Assembly: GCA_947561585.1 (NCBI GenBank)
Contig: CANNZV010000428.1
Span: 780,867 to 844,866 of the forward strand
Direction: 5' to 3'
From: Caprella mutica
Lineage: Eukaryota; Arthropoda; Malacostraca; Amphipoda; Caprellidae
DNA: 64,000 bases
The position numbers and the translations under genes are program-made. The notes below the pieces were generated by a model that saw only the letters and a program-made list of their open reading frames with translations, was not told the origin of the DNA and ran no database searches. Each line of letters starts with the position of its first letter. The stretch's first letter is position 1. Shown here one piece after another: positions 1 through 10,968 of this stretch.

Positions 1-712
1 GGGAATGAAAACACGTTTTGGTTTGAATTTATAAATTCAGAATTGAAGTATCAGGAGGGAAATACTTCAATACAATAGTATACCAATTGTATTTTTATTG
101 TTAACTGGTTATTGTCTATAATGTTGTTCAATTCATTAATACAATATTAGTTGTTAGATGCAGAGTCAATGTAGATGTACATCGTGCAGTGCTGCATGAT
201 GACTTGGGTTGTGACAATATGCTTTTTAAAATCATAGATCCCGAAAATATTATAGATGGAGAGAATTGAACAGTAGTGAATGGTTCTACACCAGCGGTAT
301 AAGGTATGATATACTGAATCTTCTCTGAAATCAACCAACCACTTCAAAAAAAAAAACTTGCATGTATGATACCAAGTTCGCCGGGTATATAGATAAGTTC
401 ATTCATATATAACCATATTTTGAAGCAGTTTGTCGATTTCAGAGAAGATCCGATATTCTTAAGATATAAGAATTTAGAAGCATATTGTTACAACTCTAAT
501 GATGACAAACCATTTAGCTTCTGTGTGCTGCTCCATTATTACTCTTGAGAGTCAAAAACTCTTTGGTTTCGGAGCAGAACTTCTTTCGCAGTATAAATTA
601 ATCAACAAAGGGATTCAGTTGCATTTTAAGTCGCAACATAGCGTGATGTCACACGATCGTTTTTGCAGCGTTTTCAACGGTCCAAAAGCGTCGCGTAACA
701 GGGATAGTGGAT
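1..712. other. no gene recognised
   Basis: AT-rich DNA with only short chance frames. The stretch at about 190-250 (GGTTGTGACAATATGC, then AAAATCATAGATC) is also found in both arms of the small fold-back at 54172-54292, so it is probably a solo arm of that repeat. Confidence 0.6.
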
Positions 713-721
713 ACGTATGAA

Positions 722-1707
722 GGTTCTAGGAATTTTCGCTGTCGGAATTCTCGCCGTTGGAAAATTTGCCGTGAGGAATATTCGCCGTGAAGAAGAAATT
801 ATAGTGGACATAACTATTCAAATACCTATAAGTATTGATAAAAAATATTGATAATTATAAAGTAAAATAATTTGTTGAATAACTTTACTATACGACTAAA
901 TATTTTAGAATTTTTTAATAAGAATTTATAATTGTAAATATTAATTGTAGGTGATTATGTAATATTGTATATCTGATAAAACTAAGATTCCTAAAGTTCT
1001 TATATGCAATATATATTCTAATCAGTAATCGTATAATTTTGTGTCACGAGAGGTCGCGGAATAACATTTGGAGTGTTTTGATTGGTTGACTAAATAGTCG
1101 AACCTAATTTCTTAGTTAAAAAATATTCAGTAAAAATGAATAGGATCACTAGTGATAGTCAGCTGTGTCTTGGCTAATCCTAGTCGGTTTGCATCACTTC
1201 AATTTAAGATAAAGCTTTTCTACTTTTCTAATTATTGTACTATTCTGAGTTATTGGTGGTTTCATACCTACCTAATTATTGATTTCAATCATTTATTCTG
1301 TATTACTTTGTACGGTTTACCTCTTGAAATTTGAATTACTGTACATTTCACAAATATTTCAAGGTAGTACACTGTTTATAATTTTACATTTAAAATATTT
1401 CTCTTGTCCGAGTGTAAGCAATCTCTCTAAACCAAAATTCCATTCATTTCTACTTTAGAATCCATAAAAATCTTCGTTGCTGCAATTCTAACGGGAGGAA
1501 TAAATAGGAATATAATATGTTTAGTCATATATTATTATTTATATTATTTCCATAAAGTTATTAACAACATACAAATAAATATATTCAGTTATATTATTAT
1601 TCTAAAATTATTTAAATATTCCCCACGTCGAATCTTCCTAACGGCGAATTTTTCTAACGGCGAAATTTCCTACAGCGAAAATTCCGGCGGCGAATTCTCC
1701 GGTCACC
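722..1707. mobile_element. Array-ended, Mutator-like non-autonomous element (E1)
   Basis: The left end (about 722-790) and the right end (about 1620-1707) are inverted copies of each other. Each is built from tandem units of about 15 bp containing GGAATTCGCCGTT-like sequence. The flanks are ACGTATGAA (713-721) and GCGTATGAA (1708-1716), a 9-bp target duplication with one mismatch. The left tip is GGTTCTAGG and the right tip, read inward, is GGTGACCGG: seven bases, then GG. The interior is AT-rich and codes for nothing. A 9-bp duplication is typical of the Mutator superfamily, so that assignment is inferred. Confidence 0.75.
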
Positions 1708-1716
1708 GCGTATGAA

Positions 1717-2790
1717 ATGGGTTAACAATAACATCCTCAGAGTCAAAAACCCTGTGACTGGGCCCTTGTAATTTAACAGAAAATTAACATCAGAGGAGAA
1801 GGAAAAATTGCTAATTATGTTAATTATTGCCATATGCAAAGGTTAAATTTGGAGATATGCTAATAGAGATAAGAAAACTGCTTGAATTTACTGGGTATTT
1901 TTGTTGAATTGGAGAATTTTCTCAGAATATTTAGTTAATTTTATAAACAATTACCTAACAAGAATTCTAATGACTTATAATAGAGAATTATTTTCAATTT
2001 TATAGAAGAATATCCAATTACCGAATGTGATTGAACTAATAACACAAACATATCAGTGGTGCATTTATTCTAAGAATAATTTCCTATGATGAACAATTAC
2101 ATTAATTTTGAATATAAAAAATAAAAGTTGATGACACTTTACATTGGTGTTATTCACTCCATCAGCTATCAGTAATACCGATATCAATCATCGTTAGGAA
2201 ATATCTGCAACTGTGTAGTCTTAGAGTACTACGAAATGATTATTTATTGCCATTTCAGATGATTATTTCAGATAATCGGAGGCTGGTAGATAATTACCAT
2301 TACCTGATATCTGACAGCAAAGAAGCTGAAAAAATCTTCTAATTTCTTGTTGAATATCCAGAATAGTCGAAGAGATTCTTTCCTTGAAATATGACAACTT
2401 TAATGAATTAAAATTTGTACACGAAATTTGTTTACTATTTAAAGTGCAATAAATGAAAGATGAGGTAAAGTAAATAATTATTTAATGGATTTTCATAATT
2501 ATAAATAAGTTTAAATTTCGATTGAAAGTTTTTTATAAAAAAAATTCTTCTCTAATAATTCAAATACCTAAGTACAAGGGATACTGTGATATCGTAATAC
2601 AGTGATAAGTTGAATACCGTTAGTAATACTAATTACTTTTAGAAGTGAAGTGTATTGTGTTTTTTTGTAACTAGAATACAGTAGAAACTTGCCATGTTAA
2701 CTATTTCCAAACGTCACAACGTACTCCCGTCACCGACTGACTGTTTCTCTCTCACTCATTAAATACTCCCATTGAAGTTCACATCTAAAC
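1717..2790. other. no gene recognised
   Basis: AT-rich sequence with no credible frame, RNA gene or repeat end that I can identify. Confidence 0.5.
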
Positions 2791-4771
2791 ACACTGTGAG
2801 TAATAATCTTACAGAGAGAACAATGAGGCAAAGGCAACACACTCTGTGAGTAATATTCTGACAGAGAGAACAATGAAGCAAAGGCAACACACTGTGTGAG
2901 TAATAATCTTACAGAGAGACCAATGAGGCAAAGGCAACACACTGTGCGAGTAATATTCTGACAAAGAGAACAATGAGGCAAAGGCAACACACTCTGTGAG
3001 TAATATTCTGACAGAGAGAACAATGAAGCAAAGGCAACACACTGTGTGAGTAATAATCTTACAGAGAGACCAATGAGGCAAAGGCAACACACTGTTCGAG
3101 TAATATTCTGACAAAGAGAACAATGAGGCAAAGGCAACACACTCTGTGAGTAATATTCTGACAGAGAGAACAATGAGGCAAAGGCAACACACTCTGTAAG
3201 TAATATTCTGACAAAGAGATTAATGAGGCAAAGGCAACACACTCTGTGGGTAATATTCTGACAAAGAGAACAATGGGGCAAAGGCAACACACTGTGAGTA
3301 ATATTCTGACAGAGAGAACAATGAGGCAAAGGCAACACACTCTGTGAGTAATATTCTGACAAAGAGAACAATGAGGCAAAGGCAACACACTCTGAGTAAT
3401 ATTCTGACAGAGAGAACAATGAGGCAAAGGCAACACACTCTGCGAGTAATATTCTGACAAAGAGAACAATGAGGCAAAGGCAACACACTCTGAGTAATAT
3501 TCTGACAGAGAGAACAATGAGGCAAAGGCAACACACTCTGCGAGTAATATTCTGACAAAGAGAACAATGAGGCAAAGGCAACACACTCTGAGTAATATTC
3601 TGACAGAGAGAACAATGAGGCAAAGGCAACACACTCTGCGAGTAATATTCTGACAGAGAGAACAATGAAGCAAAGGCAACACACTGTGTGAGTAATAATC
3701 TTACAGAGAGACCAATGAGGCAAAGGCAACACACTGTGCGAGTAATGTTCTGACAAAGAGAACAATGAGGCAAAGGCAACACACTCTGTGAGTAATATTC
3801 TGACAGAGAGAACAATGAAGCATAGGCAACACACTGTGTGAGTAATAATCTTACAGAGAGACCAATGAGGCAAAGGCAACACACTGTTCGAGTAATATTC
3901 TGACAAAGAGAACAATGAGGCAAAGGCAACACACTCTGTGAGTAATATTCTGACAGAGAGAACAATGAGGCAAAGGCAACACACTCTGTAAGTAATATTC
4001 TGACAAAGAGATTAATGAGGCAAAGGCAACACACTCTGTGAGTAATATTCTGACAGAGAGAACAATGAGGCAAAGGCAACACACTCTGAGTAATATTCTG
4101 ACAGAGAGAACAATGAGGCAAAGGCAGCACACTCTGCGAGTAATATTCTGACAAAGAGAACAATGAGGCAAAGGCAACACACTCTGTGAGTAATATTCTG
4201 ACAGAGAGAACAATGAAGCATAGGCAACACACTGTGTGAGTAATAATCTTACAGAGAGACCAATGAGGCAAAGGCAACACACTGTTCGAGTAATATTCTG
4301 ACAAAGAGAACAATGAGGCAAAGGCAACACACTCTGTGAGTAATATTCTGACAGAGAGAACAATGAGGCAAAGGCAACACACTCTGTAAGTAATATTCTG
4401 ACAAAGAGATTAATGAGGCAAAGGCAACACACTCTGTGAGTAATATTCTGACAGAGAGAACAATGAGGCAAAGGCAACACACTCTGAGTAATATTCTGAC
4501 AGAGAGAACAATGAGGCAAAGGCAGCACACTCTGCGAGTAATATTCTGACAAAGAGAACAATGAGGCAAAGGCAACACACTATGTGAGTAATATTCTGAC
4601 AGAGAGAACAATGAGGCAAAGGCAACACACTCTGTGAGTAATATTCTGACAAAGAGAACAATGAGGCAAAGGCAACACACTCTGTGAGTAATATTCTGAC
4701 AGAGAGAACAATGAGGCAAAGGCAACACACTCTGTGAGTAATATTCTGACAAAGAGAACAATGAGGCAGAG
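2791..4771. repeat. 50-bp satellite, about 40 copies
   Basis: The unit begins ACACACTCTGTGAGTAATAT and is about 50 bp, with common 48-bp variants. Subtypes differ in ACAGAGAGA versus ACAAAGAGA and in AATATTCTGAC versus AATAATCTTAC. Larger blocks recur: the marker AAGCATAGG is at 3818 and again at 4216, giving a higher-order period of about 398 bp, or eight units. The minus strand is open in several frames at once because the unit is not a multiple of three and has few stops. The Cys/Leu-rich translation is therefore not evidence of a protein. Confidence 0.95.
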
Positions 4772-4894
4772 GTACTGGAGTTTAACGTAGATTTTTTTAT
4801 CCACAAAATAGACCAGTCTGTCATCAGCTCTGATGTACGCTACGTCATCCTATGTACTCCTGTCCAAATGATTGGAAGGAGCGGAGAGATTTCA

Positions 4895-5403
4895 GAGAAA
4901 CGAACGAACATTGCTTCTCAAACAAACGAACATTGCTTCTCCAACAAACGAACATTGCTTATCTAACAAACGAACATTGCTTCTCAAACAAACGAACATT
5001 GCTTATCCAGCAAACGAACATTGTTTCTCCAACTAACGAACATTGCTTCTCCAACAAACGAACATTGTTTCTCCAACTAACGAACATTGCTTCTCCAACT
5101 AACGAACATTGCTTCTCCAACAAACGAACATTGCTTATCCACCAAACGAACATTGTTTCTCCAACTAACGAACATTGCTTCTCCAACAAACGAACATTGC
5201 TTCTCCAACAAACGAACATTGCTTATCCAGCAAACGAACATTGTTTCTCCAACTAACGAACATTGCTTCTCCAACAAACGAACATTGCTTCTCCAACAAA
5301 CGAACATTGCAACAAAAACAAACGAACATTGCTTCTCCAACAAACGAACATTGCTTCTCCAACTAACGAACATCGCTTCTCCTACAAACGAATATTGCTT
5401 CTT
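4895..5403. repeat. 22-bp satellite, block 1
   Basis: About 23 copies of a 22-bp unit, AACGAACATTGCTTCTCCAA plus CA, with variants TATCCAGC and TTTCTCCAACT. Both strands are open, but the peptides are simple repeats. It directly follows the 50-bp satellite after a spacer of about 120 bp. The same unit reappears at 6543. Confidence 0.95.
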
Positions 5404-6542
5404 ATAGAAAATAAAGAATAACACTTAATATGGGGTGTTAAGAGCTTTAATAGTTTTATCAAATATACAGATAAGTTTTAATAGGGATAACTAAGTTAGG
5501 ATTTTAAACAATCAGGGTAGTGGCAGTAAATTCTGGTATGATGAGGGCTGTGGTGATCCGAGGAGACAACAAAGAGGAACAGAGTCTATCCTACGAATGA
5601 GCAGCCACACATCCGGAACATTTGCATATCTGCCAAAATTCAATCAAAACATAAACAAAGAGATTTCAGAAAAACAAATTAAAAATAAAATGAAAGACAA
5701 ATTTTAACCACAGTAAATTCAATTTACCTATCATAGCCAAAAACTTGCTCGATACGATGAACCAGGGCGAGGAAGATAGTTATAAGGTGCATCTCCTATA
5801 CAGGGTTTAAGAATATGAAGAATGTTGGAATTATTGGCAAATTAAGTTATGTAAGGAAATTGCAATTTATTGGAAATTTTAAACAAAGTTAATTGACTTA
5901 TAGTTTAGTTTCATGAATAAGATTTGAGTCAACAATTTAAAGTTAAATTTTAAGTAAAGGATTTTAATAAATTTATAAAGTAAAGAATTTTAATAAGTTT
6001 ATAAAGTAAAGAATTTTAATAAGTTTCAAATAAATGATTTTAATAAGTTTTAATATCTCAAATGAAATAAATTACTAAGGGTAAGGGATATTCTGGGGTT
6101 CATATTATATTCATAACACATCGAAGCCCGCAAAGCACACATTGTCACTCACTGCGTTATATGGCTGTTCTGGGAACTTGATCCGGTGTCGCCCATCCTT
6201 CAGCACATCTCATTAGTCCAGTCGGACCCCGGGGTAGTATTTACTCCAGCATTGTATTGTTACTTCCGGACAACAAATAGATCCAGTGAATTGGAATGGT
6301 TACTGTTAGTTGATGGGGAGGACAGAGCAGCTAGAAGGAACGTCTGTCTGCTGTCGCTGTTGGAAGTGATCTGCCTTACGGCGGTTAGTTGTGGCGGAAG
6401 TAAGCGCAAAACGCGGAGTTAAAATGCCGGGACAAGTGATGCGCTTATTTGGGCTGTATTAATGAATAAATATGAATTGATAAAGTTTAATGAGAAGTAA
6501 AAATAAAAATAAGAACACAAGTAGTGTATATTTTTATACACT
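5404..6542. other. DNA between two blocks of the 22-bp satellite
   Basis: About 1.1 kb separates two blocks of the same satellite and may be an insertion, but I could not define inverted ends or a target duplication. At 5955-6050 there are about three degenerate copies of a 24-26 bp unit, TAAAGAATTTTAATAAGTTT. The stretch 6120-6430 is GC-richer than its surroundings and has a 78-codon plus-strand frame at 6186-6422 with no recognisable motif. It could be an old retroelement piece. Confidence 0.45.
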
Positions 6543-6700
6543 TCTCTAACAAACGAACATTGCTTCCTTCTCTAACAAACGAACATTGCTTATCCAACAA
6601 ACGAACATTGCTTATCCAACAAACGAACATTGCTTATCCAACAAACGAACATTGCTTCTCTAACTAACGAACATAGCTAATGCAACAAACGAACATTGAT
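6543..6700. repeat. 22-bp satellite, block 2
   Basis: About seven units of the AACGAACATTGCTTATCC type, clearly the same family as 4895-5403. Confidence 0.9.
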
Positions 6701-6931
6701 GTGCACTGTGGTGAAAGGAAGAGAAAAGGAGTTATATGTATAATATTTATATAATCTACTGTCATTTGAAACAGTTAATTTTTTTGTCTTCTAAGTTTTT
6801 AGAAATATTCCTGTAATTGTAAATTATCATCTTCGAATTGCCGTTTACAGTGCATTACTGGAGTCAATATAACATTAATAATGAATTTAAGTTGAATTTG
6901 GGGGTAAAACTTATTGATCAAAATGGATAAT

Positions 6932-7129
6932 TTACGTTCGTTTGAGGACATTGGAAACAAACCCTAAATACTCTAACCTAACATAAACTGGCTTCCTATC
7001 ACAACTAAGTTCTACAGGTTTTGAATGATAAATGTTATTCAAAGTTTTCCTAAATACAGTATCTATAATTTTGCAAGTAAAGCCATTTTTCAAAAAAATA
7101 ATCCCTAAGAAATGACAATTCATTCTCAA
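6932..7129 (-). pseudogene. Penelope-like element, 3' coding fragment (left arm)
   Basis: The frame includes FLKNGFTCKIIDT followed by a stretch with CDRKPVYVRLEYLGF. The plus-strand arm has the same coding sequence at about 8770-8837 and resumes at about 9797, so this arm shows the uninterrupted arrangement. The region lies between the reverse transcriptase and the expected C-terminal nuclease of Penelope-like elements. No complete GIY-YIG domain is visible. Confidence 0.6.
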
Positions 7130-7477
7130 ACAACGTGCCTCGAGAACAAATCCTAAAAGCCCTATAAATCAAACATGAAATAATATTAGTCTTAAAATTA
7201 AATGGAAAAAAAGATTTGAATTTCATACCAAGGCCGGTGAATGTTTTTTTGCGAAATATAGAAGTTACAAATTCATTATTTTCTATAGTAATTAAAACAT
7301 CAAGGAAGCTAAGTTTTGAATCAGTTTCAGTCTCACAAGTGAATTTAATATTGCTATTTTGAGAATTTTGTTATGTGAGAGCTGTGTCCAAAAAGAATGA
7401 AAGTATCATCAATGTAACGTTTATAAACTATTGGTTTGAAGTCTGAAGGACAATTATCTAGCCAAGTAACTTCATGA

Positions 7478-7993
7478 TCACAGGAAAACATTCGCTAGCG
7501 TTGGACCTAAGGGATTTCCCATCGCTACTTCATCAAACTGAGAATATAATACATTGTTGAACATAAATAGCACCTCCTTAACAGCTAACTCTAAAAGATT
7601 CTTAAAATACAATTTTGAAAAAGGAGGNNNNNNNNNNNNNNNNNNNNNNNNNNNNNNNNNNNNNNNNNNNNNNNNNNNNNNNNNNNNNNNNNNNNNNNNN
7701 NNNNNNNNNNNNNNNNNNNNNNNNNNNNNNNNNNNNNNNNNNNNNNNNNNNNNNNNNNNNNNNNNNNNNNCAAAAGAAAAGCTATCCTGAACAGTATATT
7801 GATTAGTAGTTAAGGGAGTTAAGAATGGAAGAATAAATTTTGAAATTTTGTAGCCGGTTGTTCCTATTGAAGACAAAATGGGACGAAAGGGAACGTTACC
7901 TTTGAGAATTTTTGGCAAGCCATACATTACCCCTAGAGCAGAACTTGATAGCCTAAGATGATCGTAAATAGCCTGGTCCCATTTTGTAAACAC
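7478..7993 (-). pseudogene. Penelope-like reverse transcriptase fragment (left arm), holds the N gap
   Basis: The frame reads YGLPKILKGNVPFRPILSS, the typical start of the palm region of Penelope-like reverse transcriptases. After the gap it continues with LLELAVKEVLFMFNN and DEVAMGNPLGPTLANVFL. The family pattern is a PLGP motif followed by a YIDD box. The YIDD part lies beyond a frameshift in this arm, at about 7480. There is no complete frame, and unknown bases occupy 7628-7770. Confidence 0.75.
7628..7770. other. assembly gap (143 N)
   Basis: A run of 143 unknown bases. The matching piece of the opposite arm, 8111-8253, is exactly 143 bp, so the gap is probably true to size and falls inside a hairpin-prone inverted repeat. 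Confidence 0.95.
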
Positions 7994-8151
7994 TTTCGTC
8001 CCATTTTGTCTTCAATAGTTCTGCCGGCTACGAAATTTCAAAATTTATTCTTCCATTCTTAACTCCCTTAACTACTAATCAATATACTGTTCAGGATAGC
8101 TTTTCTTTTGTTCAGGATACAGTTAATACACCAAATAGTGATAATCATGTA

Positions 8152-8837
8152 ATGGCTAGCTTTGATATCAAGTTCCTTTTCACGAATATCCCCTTAAATG
8201 AAACTATAGATATTGCTACAGATACTCTGTATGATGATGATAACTTAAGTGTCCCTCCTTTTTCAAAATTGTATTTTAAGAATCTTTTAGAGTTAGCTGT
8301 TAAGGGGGTGCAATTTATGTTCAACAATGTATTATATTCTCAGTTTGATGAAGTAGCGATGGGAAATCCCTTAGGTCCAACGCTAGCGAATGTTTTCCTG
8401 TGATCATGAAGTTACTTGGCTAGATAATTGTCCTTCAGACTTCAAACCAATAGTTTATAAACGTTACATTGATGATACTTTCATTCTTTTTAGACACAGC
8501 TCTCACATAACAAAATTCTTAAATTATCTAAATTCTCAACATAGCAATATTAAGTTCACTTGTGAGACTGAAAGTGATTCAAAACTTAGCTTCCTTGATG
8601 TTTTAATCCTAGAGAAAATAATGAATTTGTAACTTCTATATTTCGCAAAAAAACATTCATTGGCCTTGGTATGAAATTTAAATCTTTTGTTCCATTTAAT
8701 TTTAAGACTAATATTATTTCATGTTTGATTTTTAGGGCTTTTAGGATTTTTTCTCAAGGCACGTTGTTTGAGAATGAATTGTCATTTCTTAGGGATTATT
8801 TTTTGAAAAATGGCTTCACTTGCAAAATTATAGATAC
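8152..8837 (+). pseudogene. Penelope-like reverse transcriptase fragment (right arm)
   Basis: Frame one (8152-8403) contains SFDIKFLFTNIPLNETI and MGNPLGPTLANVFL. Frame two (8390-8632) contains CDHEVTWLDNCP, the catalytic box KRYIDDTFILF and KLSFLDVLI. A third piece (8671-8837) ends in FLKNGFTCKIIDT. Order and motifs match the palm domain of Penelope-like elements. Disruptions are a one-base frameshift at about 8400, a further shift near 8630, and the LINE insertion at 8838. Coding resumes at 9797-9917. The frameshift at 8400 is also in the left arm, so it predates or accompanied the inverted duplication. Confidence 0.8.
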
Positions 8838-9796
8838 ACCTGGACTAGAAATAATAGACTTGCTTTAAACACTAGTAAAACTTCTCTCATGTTGTTCACA
8901 AATCGTAAATCTGATGTTACCACTCCTCTTGTTGTAAAAATTGTTGACGATCTTATAGATTTTGTTCCCACGGTGAAATTTTTAGGCATAACTCTTGACT
9001 GTAATCTATATTTTTCTGATCATGTCAATGCTATATGTTGCAAGTTATCCAAGACAACTGGTATTATTTTTTATATTCATAGTTTTGTTCCTAGATCTGT
9101 GTTAATTAATATTTATTATAGTTTAGTGTACCCTTTATCTTATATACGGTGTCCTGATATGGGGGGAGCTGCCAGTGTACACTTACGTCCTTTAGTTTTG
9201 CTCAAAAAAAGAATTATTAGAATTTTAATGTCATCTGACTTTTACGCTCACACTTCTCCTTTATTCAAGGAAACCAAAATTTTACCTGTTGGAGACATCT
9301 ACAAATTTGTATCAGCTATCCATATGTTCAAACTTAATTCAGATAACTTTTTAACTTTTTCCAGTTCCTTCCTTCCAGAGACTTACCACTTCGCAAAAAT
9401 CTATTCATTTCAATGGTCCATTACTCTGGAATTAAATCCCATCCAATATTAGAGATATCCAGACTTTAAAATCTTTTAAAACATCCTATAAACCATTTTT
9501 ATTCGACCAATTGGGTTGAATTTTTTTCTTTTAAAATAATTTCCTTTTAATTTTTCATCATGTGCATTTATGTTTGTATTCTCACCAATTAGTGTTTCTT
9601 TTTTATCAATATGTGTTCTTATGTATTTTTTTACTCACCAACTGATAATTAGAATTTGATTATATATTTTTGAATTCTGTCTGAAAAGGGAAACCTTCTC
9701 ATAGGCTTGAATTAATTTTTTCTTTAAAATGTATATTGAACTAGGTAATCACTGTTAAATTATTCTGAATTTTATTTCAATAAAGAATTTCAATAC
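8838..9796 (+). mobile_element. 5'-truncated LINE (Jockey/CR1-like) inserted in the Penelope copy
   Basis: The translation carries LALNTSKTSLMLFTNRKSD, then VPTVKFLGITLDCNLYFSDH, then a stretch like the thumb region of non-LTR reverse transcriptases (RSVLINIYYSLVYPLSYI, LLKKRIIRILMSS). The sequence ends with AATAAAGAATTTCAATAC. The uninterrupted left arm shows the empty site, ATAGATACTGTATTTAGG. A 4-bp ATAC flanks the insert (8834-8837 and 9793-9796). Only the C-terminal third of the reverse transcriptase remains (frame 8820-9452, stop at 9450). The clade assignment comes from the motif pattern and is tentative. Confidence 0.75.
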
Positions 9797-9937
9797 TGTA
9801 TTTAGGAAAACTTTGAATAACATTTATCATTCAAAACCTGTAGAACTTAGTTGTGATAGGAAGCCAGTTTATGTTAGGTTAGAGTATTTAGGGTTTGTTT
9901 CCAATGTCCTCAAACGTAAATTATCAATATAACATTA

Positions 9938-10968
9938 TTATACGTTCATTGCCGTACTTGGGTGTATAATTATTAGACAATTATAATAATCTGAGATATT
10001 GATATTTTAAATGTTCCAGTATGTTTCTGATGATATTACTTAACGTTCAATAACTAAAGATTATGTCTAGTAGCATCAATATCATTAAAAGAATATTGGA
10101 TTTATTTGATCTTTTCAGAAGTTATTAAATGTTTATACGAATTTTCATAACTTTTACTGAAGTTATTACATGTTTTCTAATTATACGTCTGCAGAATTAT
10201 TAGTTGCTTGTTGGAGATATTATACATAAATATAGTTAATAAAAATCGTGACGGTAAATATTATATGAATTTTGAAGTCAATTGGACTTTCATTAGACCT
10301 GAGAACATAGCAGAAAAAATATTAACGTCAAATAATAATCATTGTATTATATAAGACTGCTAACCGTATTTAGAGTTATCTGAATTTGTATTTTTAGTGA
10401 AGTTTATAGACGCACTTGGTAGAGCAATTTGGGAAAATCAGGACTTCGAATTTTGTCATTCGGTTTGTTCGAATCGATTTTTTTGTCCAAAATCGTCCAT
10501 ACAATGGACGATTTTGTGTTGAGATTCGCATAGAAATAGAAAGTAACAAGGCACTTAATTTTAAATTTTCTAAATTAAACAGTTGAAATTATATTAACTA
10601 AAACTGTTTGCAACGAATGGGACATTTGAAATTTTCCCCGAATTAAAAACAATTGGAAATATATTGTCTTTCCCAACTGTAAATCATTTCTTTTATTTTG
10701 TTCTTGCCTTTCACATCTCAACTCGCCAGACTTCTTTGCTTATTATTTAATGTTGCAGCGACAGACACAACATCTCAGTGAAAATTAAACTCACTAAAAT
10801 TCCGCTTCTATAGTAAGTGTGTCACGAGTTGCTAACACACGCATAATGTGTGTCAAGATAACACACACAGTGAAACTCAGTGTCTTCATAGCTGAAAGAA
10901 TTGTTGTAATTTTACTACTATGAAATACTTTATGAAAATGTTAAGAATATGTATTCTATTAGCTATTC
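9938..10968. other. no gene recognised
   Basis: AT-rich. A small inverted match, AAAATCGTCCAT and ATGGACGATTTT, occurs at about 10490-10515. Nothing else stands out. Confidence 0.5.

Larger units (their letters stand above)
6878..9923. mobile_element. Penelope-like retroelement, head-to-head inverted pair
   Basis: Two copies of one Penelope-like element face each other. The minus-strand copy spans about 6926-7993 and the plus-strand copy about 7994-9923. The arms are nearly identical from 6926-7888 to 7994-9923, apart from the LINE inserted at 8838-9796 and a small deletion in the left arm. Direct repeats TCAATATAACATTA at 6864-6877 and 9924-9937 probably are the target duplication. Inverted, 5'-truncated partial copies are a known outcome for this retroelement class. 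Both copies are dead. Confidence 0.75.

Noticed and set aside
2730..4824. Long minus-strand open frames (up to 550 codons) rich in Cys and Leu
   Set aside because: They are the 50-bp satellite read in several frames at once; no non-repeat domain, signal or splice context.
2791..5403. Possible CRISPR array
   Set aside because: There are no unique spacers: the units are contiguous tandem repeats in a eukaryotic context.
4852..5424. Open frames on both strands over the 22-bp satellite
   Set aside because: Simple repeat translations, open on both strands because the unit lacks stops.
6186..6422. 78-codon plus-strand frame in a GC-richer patch
   Set aside because: No motif, no splice or promoter support; kept only as a remark.
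8820..9452. Single 210-codon gene starting at 8820
   Set aside because: It fuses the Penelope end with the LINE insert; the left arm shows the junction is an insertion.
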